From Hordeum vulgare subsp. vulgare (lineage: Eukaryota > Streptophyta > Magnoliopsida > Poales > Poaceae): a stretch of DNA of 64,000 nt. The stretch covers positions 439,423,529-439,487,528 of the forward strand of contig NC_058522.1 of assembly GCF_904849725.1 (NCBI RefSeq), in the 5' to 3' direction. Below, one piece after another: positions 22,476 through 35,136 of this stretch; within the stretch, counting starts at the first letter, position 1; every line of letters begins with the position of its first letter. The notes beneath the pieces were generated by a model. It ran no database searches. It was not told where the DNA came from and saw nothing but the letters and a program-made list of their open reading frames with translations. The position numbers and the translations under genes are program-made.

Positions 22476-24821
22476 CTACTTGGCATACGGAGACATCTTG
22501 AGCATATCAGTTAACCGCATCTGCAGAAAGACAGGTCTTATCATCTCAACGAAGCGCTCAAAATCTTCATCATCCTTTTTCTTGGATGGCTTAGGAGGGA
22601 AGGGCATAGGTATCTGAACCCATGGTTCCCTTTCTTTACCATGCTTCCTAGCAGTGAAGTCATTCTTGTCGTATCTCTTAGGTTGTGGATTATCAGGATT
22701 AACCGTAGGTTCAATCTCCACATCCTCATCATTGCTAGGTTGAGCATTATTATGAACATCACTGTCCATATTGTCACCAGGTTCATGTTCATCACCAGAT
22801 TGTGTTTCTGCATCACACGCAGAGATATCATTAGGTTCTTCAGGTGTGACAGTATTTGGTGAACTGGCGTGCAGGTTTCTATCATCCTTCTTCTTCTCCT
22901 TAGGATGACTAGGTGTATCAGCATTGATTCCTTGAGAATCTTGATCAATTCTCTTAGGATGACCTTCAGGATACAAAGGTTCCTGAGTCATTTTGCCTCC
23001 TCTAGTAATGACTCTGACAGAGTTGTCATTTAATTCATTGAGCAAGTCATTCTGAGCTTTAAGTACTTGTTCTACCTGAGTAGTAATCATAGAGGCATGT
23101 TTACTCAGAAGCTTCAGAGCATTGACATTTCTATCTACACAAGCACTTAAATGGCTAAGCATCCGAGTACTTTGGTCCAAATGTCTGCCAACATAATCAT
23201 TGAAACTCTGTTGTTTGGCAACAAAGTTGTCAAATTCATCAAAGCATAGGCTAGCAGGTTTGTCAAAAGGAATATCACTCTCGTCAAACTTACATAGAGA
23301 ATTCACTTCTACTACCTGTATCGGGTTATCGAGACCATGGATCTCTTCGATAGGTGGTAGATTTTTGACATCTTCAAATCTAATGCGTTTCTCTTGCGTA
23401 GATTTCTTGGCTTCTTGCATATCTTCGGGACTGAGGAATAGAATACCTCTTTTCTTCGGAGTTGGCTTAGGAGGTGGTTCGGGAATAGTCCAAGCATTAT
23501 CTTTGATCAAGAGGTTATTCAGTAGGGTCTCAACTTGTTCTACAGTTCGTTCCCTAAAAACACAACCGACACAACTATCTAGGTGGTCTCTAGAGGCATC
23601 GGTAAGTCCGTTATAGAGGATATCAAGTATATCATTCTTCTTAAGAGGGTGATCAGGCAAAGCATTCTGTAGCTGGATGAGCCTCCCCCAAGCTTGTGGA
23701 AGACTCTCTTCTTGGAGTTGAGCAAAGTTGTATATTTCCTGCAAGGCAGCTTGCTTCTTATGGGCAGGGAAATATTTCTCACAGAAGTAATAGACCATCT
23801 CCTGGGGACTACGCACACATCCAGGAGCAAGAGAGGTGAACCAGGCTTTAGCGTCATCCTTTAGAGAAAAAGGAAACAACTTAAGGATATAGTAGTGGCA
23901 GATCTTCTCCTCATTAGTGAAGAGGTTGGCTATTTCGGATAGTTTGGCAAGATGGGCTATGACCGTCTCAGACTCATAACCGTGAAAAGGATCAGATTCG
24001 ATTAGAGAGATTATCTCAGGGTCGACAGAGAATTCATAATCCTTATCGGTGACAAAGATAGGCGAAGTGGCAAACTTCGGGTCATTTTTCATCCTAGCTT
24101 CCCGAGATTTTTCCTTCCACTTGAGAAGTAATTTCTCAGCGTCATAGGCATCCTTACACACAAGAAAATCCTCAGCTATCTCTCCCTCCATAACGTAACC
24201 CTAAGGTATATCAGGCAATTCATATCTAGGAGAGCTAGATCTAGCAGGAGCAAAAGCAGGTTCTATCACAATAGTATCGGTAGTATCAGAAGCATCACGA
24301 GCATTGACAGTAACTCGAGCAATATGAGCATCAAGGAACACTCCTAGTGGAACATCAGGCAAAGGAGTATCTCTAGCCGTATCAAGCATAGCATCATCAG
24401 GCAAAATAGCATCTCTAGCATCATCAGGCAAAGGAGTATCTCTAGCCGTATCAAGCATAGCATCATCAGGCAAAATAGCATCTCTAGCATCATCAGGCAA
24501 AGCAGTATCAAGCATAGCATCATCAGGAAAAATAGCATCTCTAGCATCATCAGGCAAAGCAGTATCAAGCATAACATCTCTAGCAGTATCAAGCATAGCA
24601 TCTCTAGCAATATCAGGCATAGTATCAAGCATAGCATCTCTAGCAGTAGCATCATAAGCATCATCAAGCACATGCGACATATCAAGATTTCTAGCAGGAC
24701 GTGATGTCGCAAACTTACTCATAACTGAAGGTGAATCAAGTGCAGAGCTAGATGGCAATTCCTTACCTCCCTTCGTAGTTGAGGGCAAGACTTTGGTTTT
24801 CGGATCCTTCAGATTCTTCAT
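22476..24821 (-). pseudogene. Athila gag with one internal TAG stop
   Basis: Gag forms the virus-like particle. The ATG at 24821 opens MKNLKDPKTK. A low-complexity repeat (24645-24346) follows, then a TAG at 24203-24201 in the same frame, then a 571-codon open frame to 22478. The core retrotransposon-gag domain is at about 24000-23550, with YYILKLFPFSLKDDAKAWF, FCEKYFPAHKK and LPQAWGRLIQL. The last third is acidic and ends FVEMIRPVFLQMRLTDML before a second TAG. Apart from these two stops the frame is intact over 2.3 kb, so decay is mild. Either the stops are recent or the first is bypassed; I cannot tell. Confidence 0.85.
24346..24645 (-). repeat. In-frame tandem repeat in Athila gag N-terminus
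   Basis: Repeats with residue pattern ARDAMLDTALPDD / ARDAILPDD, about seven imperfect units, at DNA level built on GCATCATCAGGCAAA and CATCTCTAGCA blocks. Frame is kept throughout, so copy number changed in steps of three bases. Confidence 0.8.
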
Positions 24822-24870
24822 AGTGATCAACAGATATAAATCCCAAGTGACTCAGAGAATATAGCAATAC

Positions 24871-24888
24871 CTCCCCGGCAACGGTGCT
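24871..24888 (-). other. Athila primer binding site (tRNA-Asp type)
   Basis: Minus strand TAGCACCGTTGCCGGGGA, one change from the TGGCGCCGTTGCCGGGGA pattern complementary to the tRNA-Asp 3' end. It lies 7 bases inside the 5' LTR edge. Confidence 0.7.
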
Positions 24889-24895
24889 AGAAAAA

Positions 24896-26030
24896 TGTTG
24901 ATTGCAATCTCTGGCGATGGCTAGACGAATGCTGATGACAACAAACCTTCTCCTGCAACGACACCAGAAGAATGCTGCTAGCACTCCCCAGCAACGAAAC
25001 TAGAAGAATGTTGTTGATGGCCCACCAGCGCGTGGGTTCGCAGCAGTTTTCGAGGGTAGAGTATTCGACCCAAATTTGTTGGTTAGCCAGGCACGAGGTG
25101 AGAGAATACCCAAGAGTATTAGCAGCTGAATTTATCAGTTTCAACCACACCTGAAAGATTAGTATCTGCAAGCACAGTAGTAACAGCAAACTAACGAGTA
25201 ATGACAGTGTAACGAGCAACAACAGTGGCAAGGAACAACAGTAGTGACAGCAGTAGCAAGTAGCAACAGTAACAAGCGACAGTAATAGCAACAGTAGCAG
25301 CAGAGCAAGACAAGTAACATCAGTAGCAACAATAGTAGCAGCAGCAGAGCAAGACAAGTAACATCAGTAGCAACAGTAGTAGCAACAACAGAGCAAGACA
25401 AGTAACATCAGTAGGATAAACTCGTAGGCAATGGGTCGGTGATTTGTTTGGATGATATTCATCATGCAATAGCTATAACACGGAGAGATATGTGGCTAGC
25501 TCTCGTTCGTCAATGTGATGTAGGCATGCATTCCGTGTGTCGTCATACGTGCTTAGGGAAAAGAACTTGCATGACATCTATTGTCCATCCCTCCCGTGGC
25601 AGCGGGGTCCAAAAGGAAACTACGGGATATTAAGGTTCTCCTTTTAATAAAGAACCGGACCAATGCATTAGCACTTCGTGAACACATGAACTCCTCAAAC
25701 TATGGTCATCACCGGGAGTGGTTCCGGTTATTGTCACTCCGGGGTTGCCGGATCATAACACATAGTAGGTAACTACAACTTGCAAGATCGGATCTAAAAC
25801 ACACATATATTGGTGACAACATAAAAATTTCAGATCTGAAATCATGGCACTCGGGCCCTAGTGACAAGCATTAAGCATGGCAAAGTAGTAGCAACATCAA
25901 TCTCAGAACATAGTGGATACTAGGGATCAATCGCCATCAAAACTAACTCGAGTACATGATAGATCTCATCCTACTCATCACCGCCCAGCGAGCCTACGAA
26001 TAGATTACTCACGAACGACGAAGAGCTTCA
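24896..26030 (-). repeat. Athila 5' LTR, distal part
   Basis: The part of the 5' LTR next to the primer site, up to the Angela insertion. It aligns with 16468-17608 of the other LTR and contains the matching minisatellite (25299-25411). The remainder is 34627-35136. Confidence 0.9.
26026..26030. repeat. Target-site duplication of Angela, left copy (cttca)
   Basis: Identical to 34627-34631; a single copy sits at the matching spot in the intact Athila LTR (about 17606-17610). Confidence 0.95.
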
Positions 26031-27849
26031 TGTTGGGGAACGTCGCATGGGAAACAAAAATTTTCCTACGCGCACGAAGACCTATCATGGTGATGTCCAT
26101 CTACGAGAGGGGATGAGTGATCTACGTACCCTTGTAGATCGTACAGCAAAAGCGTTAGAGAACGCGGTTGATGTAGTGGAACGTCCTCACGTCCCTCGAT
26201 CTGCCCCGCGAACAATCCCGCGATCAGTCCCACGATCTAGTACCGAACGGACGGCACCTCCGCGTTCAGCACACGTACAGCTCGACGATGATCTCGGCCT
26301 TCTTGATCCAGCAAGAGAGATGGAGAGGTAGAAGAGTTCTCCAGCAGCGTGACGGCGCTCCGGAGGTTGGTGATGATCTTGTCTTAGCAGGGCTCCGCCC
26401 GAGCTCCGCAGAAACGCGATCTAGAGGAAAAACTATGGAGGTATGTGGTCGGGCAACCGTGAGAAAATTCGTCTCAAATCTGCCCTAAAAGCTCCATATA
26501 TATAGGAGGAGGGAGGGGGACCTTGCCTTGGGGTCCAAGGGACCCTCAAGGGGTCGGCCGAGCCAAGGGGGGGAGGACTCCCCCCCCAAACCGAGTTGGA
26601 CTTGGTTTGGTGGGAGGAGTCCCCCTCCCTTCCCACTTCCTCCCTCTTTTTTTTTCTTTTCCTTTGATTTCTTTTTCTTGGCGCATAGGTCTCCTTGGGG
26701 CTGTCCCACCAGCCCACTAAGGGCTGGTGTGTCTCCCCAAAGCCTATGGGCTTCCCCGGGGTGGGTTGCCCCCCTCCGGTGAACTCCCGGAACCCATTCG
26801 TCATTCCCGGTACATTCCCGGTAACTCCGAAAACCTTCCGGTAATCAAATGAGGTCATCCTATATATCAATCTTCGTTTCCGGACCATTCCGGAAACCCT
26901 CGTGACGTCCGTGATCTCATCCGGAACTCCGAACAACATTCGGTAACCAACCATATAACTCAAATACGCATAAAACAACGTCGAACCTTAAGTGTGCAGA
27001 CCCTGCGGGTTCGAGAACTATGTAGACATGACCCGAGAGACTCCTCGGTCAATATCCAATAGCGGGACCTGGATGCCCATATTGGATCCTACATATTCTA
27101 CGAAGATCTTATCGTTTGAACCTCAGTGCCAAGGATTCATATAATCCCGTATGTCATTCCCTTTGTCCTTCGGTATGTTACTTGCCCGAGATTCGATCGT
27201 CAGTATCCGCATACCTATTTCAATCTCGTTTACCGGCAAGTCTCTTTACTCGTTCCGTAATACAAGATCCCGCAACTTACACTAAGTTACATTGCTTGCA
27301 AGGCTTGTGTGTGATGTTGTATTACCGAGTGGGCCCCGAGATACCTCTCCGTCATACGGAGTGACAAATCCCAGTATTGATCCATACTAACTCAACGAAC
27401 ACCTTCGGAGATACCTGTAGAGCATCTTTATAGTCACCCAGTTACGTTGCGACGTTTGATACACACAAAGCATTCCTCTGGTGTCCGTGAGTTATATGAT
27501 CTCATGGTCATAGGAACAAATACTTGACACGCAGAAAACAGTAGCAACAAAATGACACGATCAACATGCTACGTCTATTAGTTTGGGTCTAGTCCATCAC
27601 ATGATTCTCCTAATGATGTGATCCCGTTATCAAGTGACAACACTTGCCTATGGCCAGGAAACCTTGACCATCTTTGATCAACGAGCTAGTCAACTAGAGG
27701 CTTACTAGGGACAGTGTTTTGTCTATGTATCCACACAAGTATTGTGTTTCCAATCAATACAATTATAGCATGGATAATAAACGATTATCATGAACTAAGA
27801 AATATAATAATAACTAATTTATTATTGCCTCTAGGGCATATTTCCAACA
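26031..27849 (-). repeat. Angela 3' LTR (1819 bp)
   Basis: Near-identical to 32830-34626. A minus-strand TATATATA core lies at 26496-26505. GC-rich and proline-rich frames inside it recur in all three Angela LTRs of the window and are copies of LTR sequence, not genes. Confidence 0.95.
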
Positions 27850-27858
27850 GTCTCCCAC

Positions 27859-30800
27859 TTGCACTAGAGTCAATAATCTAGTTCACATCACCATGTGATT
27901 CCAACGAATCCAACACCCATATAGTTATGGGGTCTAATCACGTTTTGCTCGTGAGAGAGGTTTTTGTCAACGGTTCTGAAACTTTCAGATCCGTGCGTTC
28001 TTTACAAATCTTTATGTCATCTTATAGATGCTGCTACTACGTGCTCTTCGAAAATGCTCCAAATATCTACTCTACTATACGAATCCGTTTCACTACTCAT
28101 AGTTATTCAGATTAGTGTCAAAGCTTGCATCGACGTAACCCTTTACGACGAACTCTTTAACCACCTCCATAATCGAGAAAAATTCCTTAGTCCATTAGTT
28201 ACTAAGGATAAATTTTGACCGCTGCTAGTGATTCAATCATGGATCACTCTCTGTACCTCTCAACATACTTTGAGTCAAGGCACACATTAGGTGTGGTACA
28301 CAGCATGGCATACTTTAGATTCTACGGCTAAGGCATAGAAGACGACCTTCGTCTATTCTCTTTATTCTGCCGGGGTCGGGTTTTGAGTCTTACTCAAATT
28401 CACACCTCACAACGCAACCAAGAACTCCTTCTTTGCTGATCTATTTTGAACTCCTTCAAAAACTTGTCAAGGCATGCATCTTGGTTGAAACTTCCATTAA
28501 GCGCTCTCGATCTATCTCCATAGATCTTTGATGCTCAACGTTCAAGTAGCTCAATCCAGGTATTCCTTTGAAAACTCCTTTCAAACAACCTTGTATGCTT
28601 TACAGAAATTCTACATTACTTCTGATCCACAATATGTCAATCACATATACTTATCAGAAATTCTATAGTGCTCCCACTCACTTCTTTGGAAATACAAGTT
28701 TCTCATAAACCTTGTACAAAACCAAAATCTTTGATCATCTCATCAAAGTGTATATTCCAACTCCGAGATGCTTGCACTAGTCCATTGAAGGATCACTGGA
28801 GCTTGCATACTTGCTAGTATCTTTAGGATCGACAAAACCTTCTGGTTGTATCACATACAATGTTTGCTCAAGGAAACCGTCGAGAAAACAATGTTTTGAC
28901 ATCCTACGTGCAATATTTCATAAATAATGCATCAACAACTAACATAATTCTAACAGACCTTTAGCATCGCTACGAGTGAGAAAGTCTCATCATAGTCAAC
29001 TGTTTGATCTTGTCGAAAACATCTTTGCGACAAGTCGAGCTTTTCTTAATAGTGACTTATCACCATCATCGTCTGTCTTCTTTTAAAGATCCATTTTACT
29101 CAATAGTCCTATGACCATCAAGTAGTTCCACCAAAGTCTACACTTTGTTTTCACACATGGATCCTCTCTCGGATTTCATGGCTTCCAGCCATTTGTCGGA
29201 ATCTGGGCCCACCATCGCTTTCTCCATAACTCGTAGGTTCACTGTTGCTCAACAACATGACCTCCAAGACAGGGTTACCGTACTACTCTGCAGCAGTACG
29301 CGACCTTGTCGACCTACGAGGTTTGTAGTAACTTGATTTGAAGCTTAATGATCATCATCATCAACTTCCACTTCAATTTGGTGTAGGCGCCACATGAACA
29401 ACTTCCTGCGCCCTGCTACACACTGGTTGAAGTGATGGTTCAATAACCTCATCAAGTTCTACTACCCTCCCACTCAATTCTTTCGAGAGAAACCTTTCCT
29501 CGAGAAAGGATCCGTTTCTAGAAACAAACACTTTGCTTTCGGATCTGAGATAGGAGATGTACCCAACTGTTTTGGATATCCTATGAAGATGCATTTATCC
29601 GCTTTGGGTTCGAGCTTATCAGACTGAAACTTTTTCACATAAGTGTCGAAACCCCAAACTTTCAAGAAACGACAATTTAGATTTCTCTAAACCTCAGTCT
29701 ATATTGTGTCATCTCAACGGAAATACGAGGTGCCCTATTTAAAGTGAGTGTGGTTGTCTCTAATGCATAACCCATAAACGATAGTGGTAATTCGATAAGA
29801 GACATCATAGTATGCACCATACCAAATAGTGCGTGGCTATGACGTTCAGACACATCATCACACTATGATGTTCCAGGTGGCATGAACTGCGAAACAATTT
29901 CCACATTGTCTTAATTGTGTACCAAAACTCGTAACTCAGATATTCATTTCCATGATCATATCGTAGACAGTTTATCCTCTTGTTACGACGAACTTCACTC
30001 TGAAACGGATTTGAACTTTTCAACATTTCAGACTTGTGATTCATTAAGTAAATACTCCTGTATCTACTCAAATCGTCAGTGAAGTAAGAACATAATGATA
30101 TCCACTGCGTTCCTCAGCACCCATTGGACTGCATACATCAAAATGTATCACTTCCAACAAGTTACTATCTTATTTCATCTCAATGAAAACAAGGCCTTGC
30201 TCATGTGGTATGATTTGCATGTCACTAGTGATTCGAAATCAGGTGAGTACAAAGATCCATCAGCATGGAGTCTCTTCATGCAATTTATACTAACATGACT
30301 CAAGCGGCAGTGCCACAAGTAAGTGGTACTATCATCATCAACTCGTATCTTTTGGCTCCAATATCATGAACATGTGTAACACTACGATCGAGATTCAATA
30401 AACCATTGAAGGTGATTATTCAATAAAATAGAGTAACCATTATTCTCTTTAAATGAATAATCGCATTGCAATAAACACGATCCAATCATGTTCATGCTTA
30501 ACGCAAGCACCAAATAACAATTATTTAGGTTTAACACCAATCTCGATGGTAGAGGGAGCGTGCGACGTTTGATCATATCAACCTTGGAAACACTTCCAAC
30601 ACGTATCGTCACCTCGCCTTTAGCTAGTCTCCGTTTATGCCGTAGCTTTCATTTCGTGTTACTAATCACTTAGCAACCGAACCGGTATCCAATACCCTCA
30701 TGCTACTAGGAGTACTAGTAAAGTACACATCAACATCATGTATATCAAATACACTTCTTTCGACTTTCGCTAGCCTTCTTATCTACCAAGTATCTAGAGT

Positions 30801-32815
30801 TGCTCCGCCTCAGTGACTGTTCCCCTCATTTACAGAAGCACTTAGTCTCGGGTTTGGGTTTAATCTTGGGTCTCTTCATTAGTGCAGCAACTGTTTTGCC
30901 GTTTCACGAAGTATCCCTTCTATCCCTTGCCTTTCTTGAAACTTAGTGGTTTTACAAACCATCAACTATTGATGCTCCTTCTTGATTTCTACTTTCGCAG
31001 TGTCAAACATCGCGAATTGCTCAAGGATCATTGTTTGTATCCTTGATATGTTATAGTTCATCACGAAGCTCTCACAGCTTGGTGGCAGTGACTTTGGAGA
31101 ACTATCACTATCTCATCTGGAAGATTAACTCCCACTTGATTCAAGCGATTGTCGTACTCAGACAATCTGAGCACATGCTCAACGATTTAGCCTTTCTCCT
31201 TTACTTTGTGGACAAAGAATCTTGTCGGAGGTCTCGTACCTCTTAACAAGGGCACAAGCAAGAAATCACAATTTCATCTCTTTAGAACATCACTTATGTT
31301 CCGTGACGTTTTACAACGTTTTCGGCGCCTTGCTTCTAAGCCATTAAGTATTTTGTACTGAACTATCGTGTAGTCATCAGAAACGTGTATGTCGGATGTT
31401 CACAGCATCCACAGACGACGCTCGAGGTGCAGCACACCGAGTGGTGCATTAAGGACATAAGCCTTCTGTGTAGCAACGAGGACAATCCTCGGTTTTACAG
31501 ACTCAGTCTGCAAAGTTTGCTACTATCAACTTTCAACTAAATTTTCTCTAGGAACATATAAAAACAGTAGAGCTATAGCGCAAGCTACATCGTAATTCGC
31601 AAAGACCATTAGACTGTGTTCATGACAATTAGTTCAATTAATCATATTACTTAAGAACTCCCACTCAAAAAGTACATATCTCTAGTCATTTGAGTGGTAC
31701 ATGATCCAAATCCACTATCTCAAGTCCGATCATCACGTGAGTCGAGAATAGTTTCAGTGGTAAGCATCTCTATGCTAATCATATCAACTATACGATTCAT
31801 GCTCGACCTTTCGGTCTCATGTGTTCCGAGGCCATGTCTGCACATGCTAGGCTCGTCAAGCTTAACCCGAGTGTTCCGCGTGCGCAACTGTTTTGCACCC
31901 GTTGTATGTGAACGTTGAGTCTATCACACCCGATCATCACGTGGTGTCTCGAAACGACGAACTGTAGCAACGGTGCACAGTCGGGGAGAACACAATTTCG
32001 TCTTGAAATTTTAGTGAGAGATCACCTCATAATGCTACCGTCGTTCTAAGCAAAATAAGGTGCATAAAAGGATTAGCATCACATGCAATTCATAAGTGAC
32101 ATGATATGGCCATCATCACGTGCTTCTTGATCTCCATCACCAAAGCACCGGCACGATCTTCTTGTCACCGGCGCCACACCATGATCATCCATCAACGTGT
32201 TGCCATCGGGGTTGTCGTGCTACTCATGCTATTACTACTAAAGCTACATCCTAGCAAAATAGTAAACGCATCTGCAAGCACAAACGTTAGTATAAAGACA
32301 ACCCTATGGCTCCTGCCGGTTGCCGTACCATCGACGTGCAAGTCGATATTTCTATTACAACATGATCATCTCATACATCCAATATATCACATCACATCGT
32401 TGGCCATATCACATCACAATCATACCCTGCAAAAACAAGTTAGACGTCCTCTAATTTTGTTGTTGCATGTTTTACGTGGTGACCAAGGGTATCTAGTAGG
32501 ATCGCATCTTACTTACGCAAACACCACAACGGAGATATATGAGTTGCTATTTAACCTCATCCAAGGTCCTCCTCGGTCAAATCCGATTCAACTAAAGTTG
32601 GAGAAACCGTCACTTGCCAGTCATCTTTGAGCAAAGGGGGTTACTCGTAACGATGAAACCAGTCTCTCGTAAGCGTACGAGTAATGTCGGTCCAAGCCGC
32701 TTCAATCCAACAATACAGCGGAATCAAGAAAAGACTAAGGAGGGCAGCAAAACACACATCACCGCCCACAAAACCTTTTGTGTTCTACTCGAGAAGACAT
32801 CTACGCATGAACCTA
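27859..32815 (-). pseudogene. Angela gag-pol, heavily decayed
   Basis: Reading the minus strand, gag would fill about 32815-30850, but only scraps remain. A zinc-knuckle-like CFCKWGEQS lies near 30840-30815 and the protease site VLDTGSVAK near 30690-30665. The protease downstream part is at 30612-30382 (LVLNLNNCYLVLALS). Integrase pieces are at 30071-29805 (YLMNHKSEM, NEYLSYEF) and 29665-29373 (LKVWGFDTYV, KADKCIFIGYPKQ). The RT and RNase H region (29300-27900) is barely recognisable. Stops and small deletions occur every 50-100 bases. This decay is out of proportion to the low LTR divergence, so the copy was probably already defective when it moved. Confidence 0.75.
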
Positions 32816-32828
32816 GCTCATGATGCCA
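32816..32828 (-). other. Angela primer binding site (altered tRNA-Met type)
   Basis: Minus strand TGGCATCATGAGC directly after the 5' LTR, a changed form of TGGTATCAGAGC. Confidence 0.65.
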
Positions 32829-32829
32829 C

Positions 32830-34626
32830 TGTTGGGGAACGTCGCATGGGAAACAAAAAATTTCCTACGCGCACGAAGACCTATCATGGTGATGTCCATC
32901 TACGAGAGGGGATGAGTGATCTACGTACCCTTGTAGATCGTACAGCAGAAGCGTTAGAGAATGCGGTTGATGTAGTGGAACGTCCTCACGTCCCTCGATC
33001 CGCCCCGCGAACAATCCCGCGATCAGTCCCACGATCTAGTACCGAACGGACGGCACCTCCGCGTTCAGCACACGTACAGCTCGATGATGATCTCGGCCTT
33101 CTTGATCCAGCAAGAGAGACGGAGAGGTAGAAGAGTTCTCCGGCAGCGTGACGGCGCTCCGGAGGTTGGTGATGATCTTGTCTTAGCAGGGCTCCGCCCG
33201 AGCTCCGCACAAACGCGATCTAGAGGAAAAACTATGGAGGTATGTGGTCGGGCAACCGTGAGAAAATTCGTCTCAAATCTGCCCTAAAAGCTCCATATAT
33301 ATAGGAGGAGGGAGGGGGACCTTGCCTTGGGGTCCAAGGGACCCTCAAGGGGTCGGCTGAGCCAAGGGGGGGAGGACTCCCCCCCCAAACTGAGTTGGAC
33401 TTGGTTTGGTGGGAGGAGTCCCCCTCCCTTCCCACTTCCTCCCTCTTTTTTTTTCTTTTCCTTTGATTTCTTTTTCTTTGTCCCACCAGCCCACTAAGGG
33501 CTTGTGTGTCTCCCCAAAGCCTATGGGCTTCCCCGGGGTGGGTTGCCCCCCTCCGGTGAACTCCCAGAACCCATTCGTCATTCCCGGTACATTCCCGGTA
33601 ACTCCGAAAACCTTCCGGTAATCAGATGAGATCATCCTATATATCAATCTTCGTTTCCGGACCATTCTGGAAACCCTCATGACGTCGGTGATCTCATCCG
33701 GAACTCCAAACAACATTCGGTAACCAACCATATAACTCAAATACGCATAAAACAACGTCGAACCTTAAGTGTGCAGACCCTGCGGGTTCGAGAACTATGT
33801 AGACATGACCCGAGAGACTCCTCGGTCAATATCCAATAGCGGGACCTGGATGCCCATATTGGATCCTACATATTCTACGAAGATCTTATCGTTTGAACCT
33901 CAGTGCCAAGGATTCATATAATCCCGTATGTCATTCCCTTTGTCCTTCGGTATGTTACTTGCCCGAGATTCGATCGTCAGTATCCGCATACCTATTTCAA
34001 TCTCGTTTACCGGCAAGTCTCTTTACTCGTTCCGTAATACAAGATCCCGCAACTTACACTAAGTTACATTGCTTGCAAGGCTTGTGTGTGATGTTGTATT
34101 ACCGAGTGGGCCCCGAGATACCTCTCTGTCATACGGAGTGACAAATCCCAGTATTGATCCATACTAACTCAACGAACACCATCGGAGATACCTGTAGAGC
34201 ATCTTTATAGTCACCCAGTTACGTTGCGACGTTTGATACACACAAAGCATTCCTCCGGTGTCCGTGAGTTATATGATCTCATGGTCATAGGAACAAATAC
34301 TTGACACGCAGAAAACAGTAGCAACAAAATGACACGATCAACATGCTACGTCTATTAGTTTGGGTCTAGTCCATCACATGATTCTCCTAATGATGTGATC
34401 CCGTTATCAAGTGACAACACTTGCCTATGGCCAGGAAACCTTGACCATCTTTGATCAACGAGCTAGTCAACTAGAGGCTTACTAGGGACAGTGTTTTGTC
34501 TATGTATCCACACAAGTATTGTGTTTCCAATCAATACAATTATAGCATGGATAATAAAGGATTATCATGAACTAAGAAATATAGTAATAACTAATTTATT
34601 ATTGCCTCTAGGGCATATTTCCAACA
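32830..34626 (-). repeat. Angela 5' LTR (1797 bp)
   Basis: Partner of 26031-27849; shorter because of a deletion of about 22 bases near 33480. Right flank cttca (34627-34631) matches the left flank. Confidence 0.95.
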
Positions 34627-35136
34627 CTTCATGGAATTGGAGAGGGAAGAAGGTTGATGATGATGATGGCAACAATTTCCCCTCTCCGGAGCCCAAGACG
34701 GACTCCAGATCTGCCCTCCAGATGAAGAACAGGTGGTGGCGGCGCCTCCGTACCGAAAACGCGACGAAAACTTCTCTTTTTTACTTTTTCTGGGACGAAA
34801 GGGATCTTATAGAGCTGGAGTTGGGGGCGGCAGATCCGTGTGGGCCCCACAAGCCTGCCCACCGCCACCAGGGGGTGGTGACGGAGCCAGGGCTTGTGGC
34901 CCACTGGCCCACCCCCTGAGGTGGAACTTGGCGCAGATATTTTACTTATTTTCCAAAACTGCTCCCCGTAAATTTTCAGGACGTTTGGAGAACTTTGATT
35001 TCTGCACAAAAATAACACCAAGGCAATTCTGCTGAAAACAGCGTCAGTCCAGGTTAGTTCCATTCAAATCATGCAAATTAGAGTCCAAAACAAGGGCAAA
35101 AGAGTTTGGAAAAGTAGATACGATGGAGACGTATCA
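34627..35136 (-). repeat. Athila 5' LTR, proximal part
   Basis: Continues the Athila LTR after the Angela element and aligns with 17606-18115. It ends at the TGATACGTCTCC start (minus strand) next to LARD sequence. Confidence 0.9.

Larger units (their letters stand above)
26031..34626 (-). mobile_element. Angela/WIS/BARE-type copia element inside the Athila 5' LTR
   Basis: LTRs at 26031-27849 and 32830-34626 begin TGTTGGAAATATGCCC and end GTTCCCCAACA on the minus strand, the well-known ends of this abundant Triticeae family. The primer site next to the right LTR and the purine tract next to the left LTR (GTGGGAGAC, 27850-27858) fix the minus orientation. The internal 4980 bases carry gag, protease and integrase remnants but no long open frame. 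LTRs differ at about 25 of 1800 positions plus a deletion of about 22 bases in the right LTR (near 33480). Confidence 0.92.
16468..35136 (-). mobile_element. Athila-type gypsy element (Sabrina-like), lacking RT and integrase
   Basis: LTRs at 16468-18115 (3') and 24896-35136 (5', itself split by an Angela element) begin TGATACGTCTCC on the minus strand. The primer site at 24871-24888 matches the tRNA-Asp type used by Athila elements. Inside are gag (24821-22476), a protease frame (22475-21982) and a third ORF (21059-20135). No reverse transcriptase, RNase H or integrase is found between protease and third ORF, so the copy is non-autonomous. The target duplication is imperfect (ctagg at 16463-16467 and ctagc at 35137-35141), and the left tip starts GG rather than TG. 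The Sabrina name is tentative. Confidence 0.8.

Noticed and set aside
22541..22948. Frames overlapping Athila gag on either strand (also 23200-23616 and 24344-24712)
   Set aside because: Shadows of the gag frame produced by its codon bias and repeats.
26433..26978. 181-codon proline/glycine-rich frame in the Angela LTR, with relatives at 33232-33755 and 51692-52187
   Set aside because: Present in each Angela LTR at the same place, with indels that break the frame. It is LTR sequence, not a gene.
27116..27364. Identical 82-codon frame in all three Angela LTRs (also 33893 and 52325)
   Set aside because: Identity reflects young LTR copies. There is no start context or motif.
32106..32630. 174-codon plus-strand frame in the Angela interior
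   Set aside because: Antisense to the decayed gag region, without motif. The real coding strand is minus.
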